This document shows, piece by piece, positions 20,954 to 31,424 of a stretch of 64,000 nt of DNA. Source of the DNA: Sulfurimonas sp. Lineage in GTDB: Bacteria > Campylobacterota > Campylobacteria > Campylobacterales > Sulfurimonadaceae. Within the stretch, counting starts at the first letter, position 1. The number at the start of each line of letters is the position of its first letter. Location: positions 2,763,518 through 2,827,517 of the forward strand of contig NZ_CP093396.1 in NCBI RefSeq assembly GCF_029027405.1, in the 5' to 3' direction. The notes beneath the pieces were generated by a model. The model was given only the letters and a program-made list of their open reading frames with translations, was not told the origin of the DNA and did no database searches. The position numbers and the translations under genes are program-made.

Positions 20954-22579
20954 TTACTTTATATTATATTTTAACTGACAAGTAAGCATTCTCTCAACTA
21001 AAACCCGTGCCACTTCTTTTTTTCCATCAACTATAATATCTACACCTAAATCTTTTAGTGTATTCTTATGCTCTAAAGAAGTAACTTTTACTATAAGGTT
21101 TATATCTTTAGTATGGTTTAAAACTGCTTCACAAACTGCTCTTTTTTTATCAATATTATCAAGTGTAACTATCACAGCAGCCGAACTTTCAGTATGAAGT
21201 GCCTCAAGCATTGAAAGTTTTGACATATCACCAAGGTAAGCTTCTAGTCCTCTATCTAATGCTTCTTGAACATGTTTTGGAGAGTTGTCTACAATAATAT
21301 ATGGAGCTTCTAACATGTCTAAATCCTTAGCAACAAACTTACCAACAACACTATATCCACACACTATAACATGGTTTTCTCGCGTGGAAAACTCTTTAAC
21401 ATCTAGTGACATATACTCTTCATGCGTAAAATAATCAACAATCGCATTGATGCGAGTTAGAAAAAATGGTGTTACCATCATAGAAAATATAACTACAAGA
21501 ATAAATAGTGCGCCTAATTCTGGCTCCAATAAGTTACCAGAAAAAGCAACTGCAAATATTACAAAAGAAAACTCTCCAACTTGAGATAATGCCAATGCTG
21601 TTTTTAATGAAGTTGAATGCTCAGAAGTTATGCGAAGTAAAACATAAATGATAATAGTTTTTAAAACTAAAACTAAAGCAAAGATACCTACAATTAAGAT
21701 GATATTGTTCATAAAGAAGACTACATCAATTTTCATACCAACAATAATGAAAAAAGTTCCTAAAAGTATATCTTTAAAAGGTGCGATATCAACCTCTACC
21801 TTATGATGATATTTTGTGTCAGCGATTATCATTCCAGCTACAAAAGCACCTAAAGAATAAGTAAAACCCATAGATGAAGCCAAAAGCGAAGCGCCTACAA
21901 CTATAAACAAAACAGAACCCATAAACAGTTCATCAACCTCACTTGAAGCAGAAAACTTTAAGAGCCAAGTCATAACTCTTTTTCCAACTACAAAAAGCAA
22001 ACCAATAACCACAACCGCACTCAACGCTGTATCTCTTAATATTATACCAATTGAGTGATCGCCACCTGTTGTTAAAAACCCAAATAAAATCAAGATGGGA
22101 ATAACTGCTATGTCTTGAAAAATAAGTATTCCTGTTGCTCTTTGTCCGTAAGGAGAGTGAATCTCTTTTGAATTTTTAAGATAACTTAAAACTACTGCTG
22201 TTGAAGATAGAGCAAAAGCGAGAGCAAGGACTAGAGCAGAAATCTCTTTCATACCAAAGACATAATGGCTAATAGCATAAACAACAAGAGCAGTAAAACC
22301 TACCTGCATAAAGCCATTTAAAAATATTTCCTTTTTCATGCTTCCCATCTTCTCTAAGGATATCTCAAGACCAATAGTAAACATCAAAAAGACAATACCA
22401 AATTCGCCAACATACTCTAAGCTATGAGAGTCATTCAAATATCTCAAGTCAAAAGCATAAACTAAAATAGTACCTGTTATTATATATCCAATAATTGATG
22501 AAACGCCCATTCGTTTTAAAAATAGGTTTAAAACTGTTGAGACACCAAGTGCCATCACAATATAAAGAAGAGTCGAGTC
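20954..22579 (-). CDS. Kef-type monovalent cation:proton antiporter with TrkA-N domain
   Basis: Of 541 residues, about the first 380 form 12-13 membrane helices of the CPA2 exchanger family (VLALAFALSSTAVVLSYL; ALSQVGEFSFVIFAVAF). They are followed by a cytosolic Rossmann TrkA-N domain beginning VIVCGYSVVGKFVAKDL, which binds NAD(H) in relatives. I start at the ATG at 22579, which has AAGG eight bases upstream. An ATG ten codons earlier coincides with a TATAAT-like element and is less likely. KefB/KefC and YbaL cannot be distinguished. It is divergent from pyrG. Confidence 0.85.
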   Translation of the reverse strand, partial: DSTLLYIVMALGVSTVLNLFLKRMGVSSIIGYIITGTILVYAFDLRYLNDSHSLEYVGEFGIVFLMFTIGLEISLEKMGSMKKEIFLNGFMQVGFTALVVYAISHYVFGMKEISALVLALAFALSSTAVVLSYLKNSKEIHSPYGQRATGILIFQDIAVIPILILFGFLTTGGDHSIGIILRDTALSAVVVIGLLFVVGKRVMTWLLKFSASSEVDELFMGSVLFIVVGASLLASSMGFTYSLGAFVAGMIIADTKYHHKVEVDIAPFKDILLGTFFIIVGMKIDVVFFMNNIILIVGIFALVLVLKTIIIYVLLRITSEHSTSLKTALALSQVGEFSFVIFAVAFSGNLLEPELGALFILVVIFSMMVTPFFLTRINAIVDYFTHEEYMSLDVKEFSTRENHVIVCGYSVVGKFVAKDLDMLEAPYIIVDNSPKHVQEALDRGLEAYLGDMSKLSMLEALHTESSAAVIVTLDNIDKKRAVCEAVLNHTKDINLIVKVTSLEHKNTLKDLGVDIIVDGKKEVARVLVERMLTCQLKYNIK

Positions 22580-22696
22580 CATCAAATACCTTATATTTTT
22601 TAAAAACATTATATACTAATTAAGTGTAACTATACATATTTTAAGAGATTCTATACTATACTTCGCGATTATTAAAATCTTGTTGGAGTGTTTTTT

Positions 22697-24316
22697 ATGA
22701 CTAAATTTATTTTTGTTACTGGTGGGGTATTAAGTTCTCTTGGTAAGGGAATTACGGCTGCTAGTGTTGGTACTTTACTTAAACACTCAGGTAAAAAAAT
22801 CGGTATGCTAAAAATAGACCCCTATATAAATGTTGACCCTGGAACTATGAGTCCGCTAGAACATGGTGAAGTTTTTGTTACAAAAGATGGAGCAGAAACT
22901 GACCTTGACATAGGAAATTATGAGAGATTTCTTGATAGCTCTTATCTAAAATCATCTAACTTTACAACAGGACAAGTATATTCTAGCGTTATCGAGCGTG
23001 AGCGTGCTGGTGGTTATCTTGGTCAAACTATTCAAGTTGTTCCTCATATTGTTGGCGAGATTGTAAATCGCATAAAAAAAGCGGGGAAAGGTCATGAAAT
23101 TCTTATTGTAGAACTTGGGGGGACTGTTGGAGACATAGAGGGCTTACCTTTTATGGAAGCAATCCGTCAAATGAAACATGATGATGAAGTTGCTGGAACT
23201 TTTTTTATCCATGTAACTCTTATACCTTACATAAAAGCAGCTGGAGAAATGAAGTCTAAGCCAACTCAACACTCTGTTCAAGAACTTCGTCGTATCGGAA
23301 TTACTCCTCAAATGATTATCGCAAGAAGTGAACGACCTCTTCCAAAAACATTTAAAAAGAAACTTGCAATGAGTTGTGATGTTCCACAAGATAGCGTTAT
23401 TGAAGCTTTAGATGCTGCTACAATCTACGATATTCCTGTTACATTTTTAAGACAACATATCTTAAAGCCTATTGCCAAAGAGTTATCCCTTGGCGAGTTA
23501 GACCCAGATATGGGAAAATGGGATACTTTAGTTAAAAAAATAGTTCAACCACAAAACAAAACTGTTGTGGGTTTTGTTGGAAAATATCTTGAACTTAAAG
23601 AAGCATATAAATCTTTGACAGAATCTTTAATCCACGCAGGTGCTCACCTAGATACTAGAGTTGAGATTAATTGGGTCGATAGTGAAGAGATAGAAGAAAG
23701 AGGAGCCCAAGAACTTTTAGGCGATTGTGATTCTGTTTTAGTTGCTGGTGGTTTTGGAAACCGCGGTATTGAAGGTAAAATCAAAGCGATACAATACGCA
23801 AGAGAAAACAAAGTTCCTTATCTTGGCATCTGCCTTGGAATGCAACTAACACTTGTCGAGTATGCTAGAAATGTTTTAGGTCTTGAAGGTGCTAATTCTA
23901 TTGAGTTTGATAAAGACACTCCGCATCCAATGATTTATCTAATCGATAACTTCTTAGATCAAAGTGGAGGCACTCAACTTCGTACTCATAAATCTCCAAT
24001 GGGTGGAACTCTTCGTCTTGGAGAGTACCCTTGTGATACAAAAGCTGGTTCAATCTTAAGAAATGCCTACAACGGAGAAAAAACTATCTTAGAGAGACAT
24101 CGTCATAGATATGAAGCAAACCCTGCCTATCGTAAAGAGTTAGAAAAAGCAGGTATGCTTGTAACAGGAGAGTCTAATGGGCTAATAGAAACTGTTGAGA
24201 TTAAAGATCATCCATGGTTTTTAGGTGTTCAGTTTCATCCAGAATTTACCTCTAGACTTCAAACTCCAAACCCTATTATACTAGACTTTGCAAAAGCTAG
24301 TTTAAACGCTCAATAA
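22697..24316 (+). CDS. pyrG: CTP synthase
   Basis: It makes CTP from UTP with glutamine. The 539-residue product has the ATP-binding synthetase domain ([18 protein letters not shown] at 6-23; [13 protein letters not shown]). The class I glutaminase domain carries the nucleophile in LGICLGMQ (near 377-384), the HRHRYE segment and the catalytic HPEF near the end. I choose the ATG at 22697 because GGAG lies 8 nt upstream; a GTG three codons earlier overlaps that site. Tandem TATACT boxes lie at 22652-22662. A hairpin follows the stop. Confidence 0.96.
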   Translation: MTKFIFVTGGVLSSLGKGITAASVGTLLKHSGKKIGMLKIDPYINVDPGTMSPLEHGEVFVTKDGAETDLDIGNYERFLDSSYLKSSNFTTGQVYSSVIERERAGGYLGQTIQVVPHIVGEIVNRIKKAGKGHEILIVELGGTVGDIEGLPFMEAIRQMKHDDEVAGTFFIHVTLIPYIKAAGEMKSKPTQHSVQELRRIGITPQMIIARSERPLPKTFKKKLAMSCDVPQDSVIEALDAATIYDIPVTFLRQHILKPIAKELSLGELDPDMGKWDTLVKKIVQPQNKTVVGFVGKYLELKEAYKSLTESLIHAGAHLDTRVEINWVDSEEIEERGAQELLGDCDSVLVAGGFGNRGIEGKIKAIQYARENKVPYLGICLGMQLTLVEYARNVLGLEGANSIEFDKDTPHPMIYLIDNFLDQSGGTQLRTHKSPMGGTLRLGEYPCDTKAGSILRNAYNGEKTILERHRHRYEANPAYRKELEKAGMLVTGESNGLIETVEIKDHPWFLGVQFHPEFTSRLQTPNPIILDFAKASLNAQ

Positions 24317-24322
24317 TTAAGG

Positions 24323-24344
24323 AACCTCGAATTTATTCGAGGTT
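24323..24344 (+). terminator. Hairpin between pyrG and recJ
   Basis: AACCTCGAAT pairs with ATTCGAGGTT (10 bp, 2-nt nominal loop). It lies 6 nt after the pyrG stop and 8 nt before the recJ start. The only AGG near the recJ start is in its 3' arm, so it may both attenuate transcription and hide the ribosome site. It is similar to the hairpin after purM. Confidence 0.55.
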
Positions 24345-24352
24345 AACAAAAC

Positions 24353-25930
24353 TTGAAAACACTAAATAAACAAGAACTTTTTGATACCCTTTCCTCTCGT
24401 TTTAAAGATGAAGAAAAAAAACTTTCACAAATTCCGAACCCTGCTCTACTTCAAGATGCTAGTAAATCAGCTACAAGAATTTCCAATGCTATTGCCAACA
24501 AAGAAAAAATCACTTTGGTTGGAGATTATGATGTTGATGGAGTAAGTTCAAGCGCAATAATGGTAGATTTTTTTAGACAAATTCCTTATCCTCTTGAAGT
24601 TATCATACCAAATCGATTTAAAGATGGATATGGAGTATCTCCTAGCGTTTTACAAAGAGTAGATGCTGAGTTAGTTATAACAGTTGACAATGGCATCTCC
24701 GCCATTGAGGCTGCAAAAATTTGTAAAGAAAAAAATATTGACCTCATCATAACAGACCATCATACTCCTTCAAAACTTTTACCAGATGCTTATGCTATTG
24801 TCGATCCTAAATTACAAACATGTGAGTATCCTTTTAAAGATATTTGTGGAGCGCAAGTCGCGTGGTTGCTTTTAGCACTTGTTAAAAAAGAGTTGCATCT
24901 AGACATTGATATGAAACAATTTTTAGATATTTTGGCAATTGCAATTATTGCAGATATTATGCCTCTTATTGATATAAATCGCACTCTTGTTAAAGTTGGT
25001 TTAAAAGTTTTAATGACCTCACCTCGCCCTTCTTCTATTATCATAAGAGATTTTTTAAACAAGTCATATATTTCTAGTGAAGATATTGCCTTTATGATTG
25101 CTCCTCGAATAAACTCTGCTGGAAGACTCGAAGATGCTTCAATAGCTTTAGAGTTTTTTACAGCAACAGATACAAACAAAGCCTACAAACAGTTTGAACT
25201 TTTAGGTAAACTAAATGACTTAAGAAAAGAAACAGAAGTCCAAACAACAAAAGAAGCAATTATCAAAGTAGATACAACTTCTAATATTATTGTTGTTGCA
25301 CATGAAGGTTGGCATGAAGGTGTTGTTGGCATAGTTGCAGCAAGACTTGTTGATAAGTTTGCAAAACCTGCCATAGTCTTAAGTATAAAAGATGGAGTAG
25401 CAAAAGGAAGTGCTAGAAGCATTGGCGAAGTAAGCATCTATGAACTAATAAAAAAAAATGAACACTTGTTAACTAAGTTTGGCGGACATAAAATGGCAGC
25501 TGGATTAGGGCTTAATGAGCAAAACATAGATGCCTTTAGAGATGCGATAAACAAAAGTGCATCTAAACTAAGTCCTAATGATTTTTTACCTAAAGAAGAT
25601 GCTCTTGGTATTTTATCTACCGATGAGATAGACTTAGAACTCTTAGACCTACTACAAAAGTTTGAACCTTACGGAGAAGCAAATCCTCGTCCTTCATTTT
25701 TACTCCAAGATGCTGAGGTGGTTAGTATAAAACTTATGGGAAGTGATAAATCACATTCAAGAATACAAATAAGACAATATCCACATCAGAGAAAAACTCT
25801 TGAACTCATTGCTTTTAGAAGAGTTTACGAGATGCCAGCAGATAGAAAAATAACTTGCAAATATTCAGTTACTAAAAATGAATTTAACAACAGAGTTTCT
25901 GTACAACTTCTTATAGATAAGATTTATTAA
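24353..25930 (+). CDS. recJ: Single-stranded-DNA exonuclease RecJ
   Basis: This is a 5'-3' single-strand exonuclease of recombination and mismatch repair. The 525-residue DHH/DHHA1 protein has VGDYDVDGVSSSAIMVD (metal-binding Asp residues, about 57-73), LIITDHHTPS (the DHH, about 131-140) and the DHHA1 glycine motif GGHKMAAGLGL (about 374-384). The start appears to be TTG; no ATG matches the expected N-terminus. The only candidate ribosome site is within the preceding hairpin. It lies 3 bp upstream of the cytochrome b/c gene. Confidence 0.93.
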   Translation: MKTLNKQELFDTLSSRFKDEEKKLSQIPNPALLQDASKSATRISNAIANKEKITLVGDYDVDGVSSSAIMVDFFRQIPYPLEVIIPNRFKDGYGVSPSVLQRVDAELVITVDNGISAIEAAKICKEKNIDLIITDHHTPSKLLPDAYAIVDPKLQTCEYPFKDICGAQVAWLLLALVKKELHLDIDMKQFLDILAIAIIADIMPLIDINRTLVKVGLKVLMTSPRPSSIIIRDFLNKSYISSEDIAFMIAPRINSAGRLEDASIALEFFTATDTNKAYKQFELLGKLNDLRKETEVQTTKEAIIKVDTTSNIIVVAHEGWHEGVVGIVAARLVDKFAKPAIVLSIKDGVAKGSARSIGEVSIYELIKKNEHLLTKFGGHKMAAGLGLNEQNIDAFRDAINKSASKLSPNDFLPKEDALGILSTDEIDLELLDLLQKFEPYGEANPRPSFLLQDAEVVSIKLMGSDKSHSRIQIRQYPHQRKTLELIAFRRVYEMPADRKITCKYSVTKNEFNNRVSVQLLIDKIY

Positions 25931-25933
25931 ATA

Positions 25934-27079
25934 ATGAACAAAAAAAAAGACCATGTTTATGTTTGGCCAATATATACTAGAATTATACATTGGCTTATTG
26001 CTCTATCTTTTACTTTTTCTTTTATTTTTTCACTCCAAGAAAACCTTTTAAATCTTCATGTTGGAATAGGAATTATTTTTGGCTTAATGCTATTATATAG
26101 AATATTATGGGGCTTTATCGGCCCTAGATATGCAAAATTTTTCACCTTTAAACTCTCTTTAGTAGAATTAAAATATTACTTTGTTCAAAAAGTTCAAAAT
26201 CGTTTCAGAGAGATTCCCCCAGGACATAATCCTGCTTCAAGTTGGTTTACTATTATTGTAGTCTCACTTGGTACTCTTATCTCTATAACAGGACTTTTAC
26301 TTTACGGTATCCAAGAAGGAAATGGTGTCCTTGGTTTTTTAAATAATCATTATTATAAATATATGTTTATACTCTTAGATATTCACACTTACTCTTCATA
26401 CATCTTACTAGCATGGGCAATTATTCATGTATTGGGTGTTTTAACGGAACAGTTTTACCACAAAACTAATATGGTTTTTGCAATGATAACGGGATATAAA
26501 AAAGCAAAAGGGGAAGATTCTAAGACAGGAACAATAAAAAGAGGACTTACCTATGTGTTTCTTTTTGTATGTACTATGGTCTTTTTTGTATCCATTTACG
26601 ACAGAAATAATATCTTTGTAGCAAATAAACACGAACCTTTACTTTATGAAAGAGACAATCCTATATACTTTAAGGAGTGTGGTGCTTGTCATAATCCATA
26701 CCCACCATTTATGCTTCCTTCTTCTTCATGGCAAAAAATACAGCGTGGTCTTAAAAATCATTTTGGTAGAAAAATCACAGAACTCGAAAAAAAAGATGAT
26801 AACAAAATCTCTTTGCAAAATCAAAAACTTATATTTGAGTATCTTAAAGCAAATAGTGCAAATAATAGCACAAGAGAGATTTCTATTAAAGTCATCAATT
26901 CTTCAAATGCTCAAAGTGGACGAATATCCTTTTCAAAAACAAGATACTGGAGAGATACACATAAAAATATTAAACATAGCGTCTTTAAATCTGATAAAAT
27001 CAAGACAAAGTCAAACTGTTTTGCCTGTCATAAAGACTTTAATAAAGGGATGATTGAGGATATTGATATCATAAAGTAA
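25934..27079 (+). CDS. Cytochrome b561-type protein fused to diheme cytochrome c domain
   Basis: The 381-residue product starts with a four-helix b-type cytochrome (residues 1-190) with candidate haem ligands in TRIIHWLIAL, LLNLHVGIG and LDIHTYSSYILLAWAIIHVLG. A further membrane helix follows near 203-222. The C-terminal half is periplasmic, with two CxxCH sites, CGACH near 248 and CFACH near 360, as in DHC-type diheme proteins. It could pass quinol electrons to periplasmic partners. It is 3 bp after recJ and 151 bp before the molybdoenzyme operon, so its link to that operon is by context only. Confidence 0.8.
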   Translation: MNKKKDHVYVWPIYTRIIHWLIALSFTFSFIFSLQENLLNLHVGIGIIFGLMLLYRILWGFIGPRYAKFFTFKLSLVELKYYFVQKVQNRFREIPPGHNPASSWFTIIVVSLGTLISITGLLLYGIQEGNGVLGFLNNHYYKYMFILLDIHTYSSYILLAWAIIHVLGVLTEQFYHKTNMVFAMITGYKKAKGEDSKTGTIKRGLTYVFLFVCTMVFFVSIYDRNNIFVANKHEPLLYERDNPIYFKECGACHNPYPPFMLPSSSWQKIQRGLKNHFGRKITELEKKDDNKISLQNQKLIFEYLKANSANNSTREISIKVINSSNAQSGRISFSKTRYWRDTHKNIKHSVFKSDKIKTKSNCFACHKDFNKGMIEDIDIIK

Positions 27080-27230
27080 AAAATATTTTACTAAGTATGT
27101 GATTAAGTATTAGTTGAAGTTATTTATAAGATAAATTTTATTATAATTTTAAATATGTGATTTTTTTGTGATAAAGTAAAACTTTATTAAATAAGAATTA
27201 TTTTTAAAATATGAATAGGAGGTATCACTT
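27080..27230 (+). promoter_or_regulatory. Probable promoter region of the molybdoenzyme operon
   Basis: This 151-bp AT-rich gap ends with a perfect AGGAGG 6 nt before the psrA-like ATG. An inverted repeat TAAAGTAAAACTTTA lies at 27174-27188. I see no clear -10 box and no known operator. Confidence 0.35.
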
Positions 27231-29651
27231 ATGAAAGTAGAGGTCTCAAGAAGAAAATTTCTTCAAGGCACTGTTAGTATGAGTATACTAGGTGCATCTG
27301 CCTTAAGTACAAATTTATTATCAAACAATCATTCGCCAAGCGTAGCACGAGGAACAATTTCATTTCAAAATACTAAAACAGGAACAGGAGAAAGTTATGA
27401 TATAGCTACTCTTTGTGAAATGTGTGTAAATAAATGTGCTGCATTAGCAAGAGTTGAAAATGGCATCGTTACAAAACTAAATCCCAATCCAATGTTTCCA
27501 AAATCTAAAAATATGTTATGCGCTAGAGGAAATGCTGGCATCCAAGCACTTTATGACCCAGACCGATTAAAATTTCCAATGATACGCATCGGGGAAAAAG
27601 GTGAGGGTAAATTTAAAAGAGTTACATGGGATGAAGCTTACGAAGCTATCCTAAATGGAACAGATAAATTCACAGGTCTTTCACAAATACTAGAAGAAGA
27701 AGAAGATAACCGTTCATCTTTACTTTTTTGTGCAGGTGAAGGAATGGCAGAACACACTTTTAAACAATTTTATCAAGCCTTTGGTTCTGCTAACTGGCTA
27801 AATCATGCTTCTATATGTTTACAAACCGTTGCATCTGGTTATGGTGTAACTATTGGGGCTTATCCACAAGCTGACTTAGACAATGCAAAATATATTATTA
27901 TGGCTGGAGCAAATAGAGCAGAAGCTATCATTACTCCTGATACTATGGATGCTTTTAAAAGAACTAAAGGTCGTGGAGCAAAGCTTATTTGCATCGACCC
28001 TAGATTTACAAATACTGCGGCAAAAGCAGACAAATGGTTAGCTATAAAACCTGGAACTGATTTAGCTTTTGTTTTAGCTTTAACTTATGTAACTATTACT
28101 GAAAAACTATTTAACAAACAATATGTAAAAGATAATTTTAAAGGTTGGGATGAATACAAAAATAGTGTTTTATCAAACAAATATACTCCTGAGTGGGCCG
28201 AGCCTCTTACGGGCATAAAAGCTAAAGATATTTACACCATCGCGAGAGAGTTTGCGGCAGCAGCTCCTCAAGCTATCTACTACCCAGGAAGAAGAAGTAC
28301 CTTTGCTAAAAATGACTTTCAACTTCGCCGTGCAATGGCAATTTTTCAATCAATGCATGCAGGGATAGACACAAAAGGTGGTCTTATTTTTGGAACTGGC
28401 TTACCACTAAAACCACACGAAGGCTTACAACCTCTTTATGAAAAAGCAAAGGCAAGAGCAATTGTAAAAATTACAGATAAAGAAGGACATGTTGGATACA
28501 GTGACTGTGCTGTTGTTTCTGGAGGTGGTTCTTGGATTGGTTGGAGAAACAGATACTTAGAGAATGTTATGCCATATAAGGTTAGGGGTATGTTTTGCTA
28601 TAAACATAACCCTATGATGAATATGCCAAATACCGCAAAAACAGCCGAGATGCTAAAGAGAATGGAGCTTGTTGTCACAATAGACACAATGCCAAGCGAT
28701 ACAGTGATGTATGCTGATGTTGTACTTCCTGAGTGTACTTATTTGGAAAGAACTGACCCTATTAAAACATTTGGCGGGATTGAGCCATCTTTTGCTCAAA
28801 GAAACAAAGTAATAGACCCTATGTTTGAAACAAAACCAGTTATCGATATCATGCGTGGCTTAACAACTAAAATATCTAAACCTCTTTTTGAAATCAGTAA
28901 AAAATACGATGAAGAGATTCAAGATGCCATAGAAGATGAAGGCGAAGAAGATACATATGCTGAGTTTGACTTAACACTTCCGTTTAAACATTCACAAGAA
29001 GAGTTAAATCATCATACTTTAGCTATGTATATTGGAGCCGCAGAGAAACTTCACAAAGATGGTGTTTTTTATCCTAAACAAGATAGATACTATAAACAAC
29101 TCTCAGCAAATGAATTTCAATATTATCCTGAAGCAAAAAAATATTACCAAACAAATGGTGGTAAACCAAAAACTCCATCTGGAAAAGTTGAGTGTGTTAT
29201 AGCTTCTTTTACAGCCAAAGGTATAGATGCTATGCCAATTTGGAGAGATGAATATGAATTTAGCGTTCCAGATGGAAAGTTTAAACTTCTAACAGGTCGT
29301 CATGCACAGTTTACTCAAAGCGGAACAGGAAATAACTCAATGTTAAGAGATTTAATGCCTGAAAACTTTATATGGATAAACAAACGCATTGCAAAAGAGC
29401 GAGGCATAAACTTTGCAGACATGATTGAAGTTAGTTCAAAAGTTGGAAAAACTCATCTCAAAGCATACCCAACTGAAAAAATTGCTCCAAATCAAGTCTT
29501 TTTTGTTCATGGCTTTGGTCATGAAAGTGAAGCTTTAACTTGGGCATATAAAAATGGTGGTAATGATAACATGGTTATCGAAGATATTACCGAACCTGTT
29601 TATGGCGCAGCGGCGATGCATGAAACTAATGTTGAAATAAGAAAGGTGTAA
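27231..29651 (+). CDS. Molybdopterin oxidoreductase, PsrA/PhsA-like catalytic subunit
   Basis: The 806-residue product begins with a Tat signal, SRRKFLQGTVSMSILGASAL (5-24). A [4Fe-4S] motif C-x2-C-x3-C-x27-C starts at CEMCVNKC (about 63). A Cys in NHASICLQTV (near 200) is the likely molybdenum ligand. The molybdopterin dinucleotide-binding domain lies at the C-terminus (LLTGRHAQFTQSGTGNNSML). Such enzymes reduce polysulfide, thiosulfate or tetrathionate in the periplasm. Downstream FeS and NrfD-type subunits complete a PsrABC arrangement. A stretch of acidic residues near 565-585 (DEGEED) is unusual. The substrate cannot be read from sequence; arsenate or other oxyanions remain possible. Confidence 0.85.
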   Translation: MKVEVSRRKFLQGTVSMSILGASALSTNLLSNNHSPSVARGTISFQNTKTGTGESYDIATLCEMCVNKCAALARVENGIVTKLNPNPMFPKSKNMLCARGNAGIQALYDPDRLKFPMIRIGEKGEGKFKRVTWDEAYEAILNGTDKFTGLSQILEEEEDNRSSLLFCAGEGMAEHTFKQFYQAFGSANWLNHASICLQTVASGYGVTIGAYPQADLDNAKYIIMAGANRAEAIITPDTMDAFKRTKGRGAKLICIDPRFTNTAAKADKWLAIKPGTDLAFVLALTYVTITEKLFNKQYVKDNFKGWDEYKNSVLSNKYTPEWAEPLTGIKAKDIYTIAREFAAAAPQAIYYPGRRSTFAKNDFQLRRAMAIFQSMHAGIDTKGGLIFGTGLPLKPHEGLQPLYEKAKARAIVKITDKEGHVGYSDCAVVSGGGSWIGWRNRYLENVMPYKVRGMFCYKHNPMMNMPNTAKTAEMLKRMELVVTIDTMPSDTVMYADVVLPECTYLERTDPIKTFGGIEPSFAQRNKVIDPMFETKPVIDIMRGLTTKISKPLFEISKKYDEEIQDAIEDEGEEDTYAEFDLTLPFKHSQEELNHHTLAMYIGAAEKLHKDGVFYPKQDRYYKQLSANEFQYYPEAKKYYQTNGGKPKTPSGKVECVIASFTAKGIDAMPIWRDEYEFSVPDGKFKLLTGRHAQFTQSGTGNNSMLRDLMPENFIWINKRIAKERGINFADMIEVSSKVGKTHLKAYPTEKIAPNQVFFVHGFGHESEALTWAYKNGGNDNMVIEDITEPVYGAAAMHETNVEIRKV

Positions 29652-29654
29652 CTT

Positions 29655-30218
29655 ATGGCTAGATATGGAATGGCACTTGATTACAAAAACTGTATCAACT
29701 GCAAAGCATGCGAAGTAGCATGTAAAGAAGAAAATGGCATCTTAATGGGTGCGGATAAACACAGAATCTGGGTTGGTGTTGGAGAGATTAAAGGAGAGTA
29801 TCCTTTACTAGATATTACTTCTAATGCTTTTCATCCAAGTCAATGTCAGCACTGTGAGGATGCCCCTTGTCAAGATGTATGTCCAACACAAGCGACATAT
29901 ACTGATAAAAATGGTGTAGTTAGAGTGGATGCTGAGAAATGTATTTTATGTACATACTGTATGAATGCTTGCCCTTATGACGCAAGGTATGTAGAAGACA
30001 GAGGCATGACGGTTGATAAATGTAACTTTTGTACTGAAACTAGGTTAGCAAGAGGTGAAACAACTACCGCTTGTCAAAATACCTGTCCAACAAAAGTAAG
30101 AGTGTTTGGAGACTTAGATGATCCAAATAGTGAAATAAGTGAAGTATTAAGAACAAGAGAGCATTATTCCCTCAAGCCTCATCTTGGTACAAATCCAAAA
30201 CTGTTTTATCTAACATAA
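29655..30218 (+). CDS. PsrB-like four-cluster ferredoxin subunit
   Basis: The 187-residue protein has 16 Cys in four [4Fe-4S] motifs: CINCKACEVAC, CQHCEDAPCQDVC, CILCTYCMNAC and CNFC...CQNTCP. This is the electron-transfer subunit between the membrane anchor and the molybdenum subunit in PsrABC/PhsABC/DmsABC-type complexes. It has no signal peptide, which is normal because it is co-exported with the Tat subunit. It starts 3 bp after the catalytic gene and 7 bp before the anchor gene. Confidence 0.9.
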   Translation: MARYGMALDYKNCINCKACEVACKEENGILMGADKHRIWVGVGEIKGEYPLLDITSNAFHPSQCQHCEDAPCQDVCPTQATYTDKNGVVRVDAEKCILCTYCMNACPYDARYVEDRGMTVDKCNFCTETRLARGETTTACQNTCPTKVRVFGDLDDPNSEISEVLRTREHYSLKPHLGTNPKLFYLT

Positions 30219-30225
30219 GGAGTAT

Positions 30226-31413
30226 ATGATGAAAATAAGCAATATTATTCCAATACGAGAAGATTTTTCAATTAAATCACTCTTTAGTTTTGAAAAAACT
30301 CCTACAAATATATTTTTAGCTATTTTTACAATAGCTTTATTGGCAGCTTTTGCCGTTGGTGTAACAATTTTTCTAACACAAGGGCATCACTCATATAATG
30401 TAACAAGAGAACACCCATGGGGACTTTTACTAGCTGTTTATGTCTTTTTTGTTGTTAGTTCAACGGGGCTTTGTATAGTTGGTTCACTCGGTGATGTTTT
30501 TGGCTTTAAAGATTATAAAATGATTTCAAAAAGAGCAATATTTGGCTCTATCGTTACTATTCTTTCAGGATTTGCTGTTATTATTTTTGAAATTGGTCAT
30601 CCTATAACAATGGTTATATATAATGTAATAAGCCCAGGTTTAACTTCTGCTATCTGGTGGATGGGAACACTTTATGGGACATATCTTACTTTTATGATTG
30701 TTGAATTTTATTTCCTACTAAAAAATGACATGAAAAATGCAAAGATCTTTGGACTAATTGGTCTAATGGTTGGTTTAGCGGCTCACTCCAACTTAGGTGG
30801 AGTATTTGGTTTTTTAAATGCTAGAGCTATTTCAAATGGTGTTTTTTACCCTATATACTTTATTTTAACAGCATTTATTACAGGTATATTTTTAGCTTTT
30901 ATCATGTATGGTTTCAAATACAAACTAGACTTTCCCCAAAAAGCTAAAAAGCTTTTAGAAGGTTTAGCAAAAATTCAAGGCTTACTTATTTCAATACTAA
31001 TATTTTTAGTAATTTGGAAGATGCTAACAGACATTTATGGCGGAATGCCAACAAGAAGTGAAGTAGCAATTCATATACTAGGAAGCATAACTTTTCACCT
31101 CGAGGTACTGCTTGCTATGGTTATACCTTTACTGGTTGTTTTAAAAGATTTTGGTAAAAGTCCTGTACTTATGTTTTGGGCTTCAATGATAGGTATGGTT
31201 GGTATATTTTTTATGAGATATAACCTAGTTCACGACACTCAACTAAAGCCACTTATGATGCTTAAAAAAACAGAGTACCAACTCGCACCAACTTGGATAG
31301 AATACTTTCCTTCAGCTTCTGAGATGCTAATATCTGCTGGCGGACTTGGACTTTGTATTGCGATGTATTACTTTGGCACAAAGTTATTTAATCTCGATGA
31401 AGAGGTTCACTAA
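30226..31413 (+). CDS. NrfD/PsrC-type quinol-oxidising membrane subunit
   Basis: The 395-residue protein has about nine or ten hydrophobic helices. PsrC-like features are GVTIFLTQGHHSYNVTREHPWGLLLAVYVFFVVSSTG in the first loop/helix pair and the family's GLxxHSNLGGVFGF element (about residues 183-197). It would take electrons from menaquinol and anchor the complex. The ATG follows AAGGAG. The stop overlaps the first possible start of the cytochrome lipoprotein (TAATG). Family call good; partner assignment from operon order. Confidence 0.88.
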   Translation: MMKISNIIPIREDFSIKSLFSFEKTPTNIFLAIFTIALLAAFAVGVTIFLTQGHHSYNVTREHPWGLLLAVYVFFVVSSTGLCIVGSLGDVFGFKDYKMISKRAIFGSIVTILSGFAVIIFEIGHPITMVIYNVISPGLTSAIWWMGTLYGTYLTFMIVEFYFLLKNDMKNAKIFGLIGLMVGLAAHSNLGGVFGFLNARAISNGVFYPIYFILTAFITGIFLAFIMYGFKYKLDFPQKAKKLLEGLAKIQGLLISILIFLVIWKMLTDIYGGMPTRSEVAIHILGSITFHLEVLLAMVIPLLVVLKDFGKSPVLMFWASMIGMVGIFFMRYNLVHDTQLKPLMMLKKTEYQLAPTWIEYFPSASEMLISAGGLGLCIAMYYFGTKLFNLDEEVH

Positions 31414-31424
31414 TGGAGAAATTT

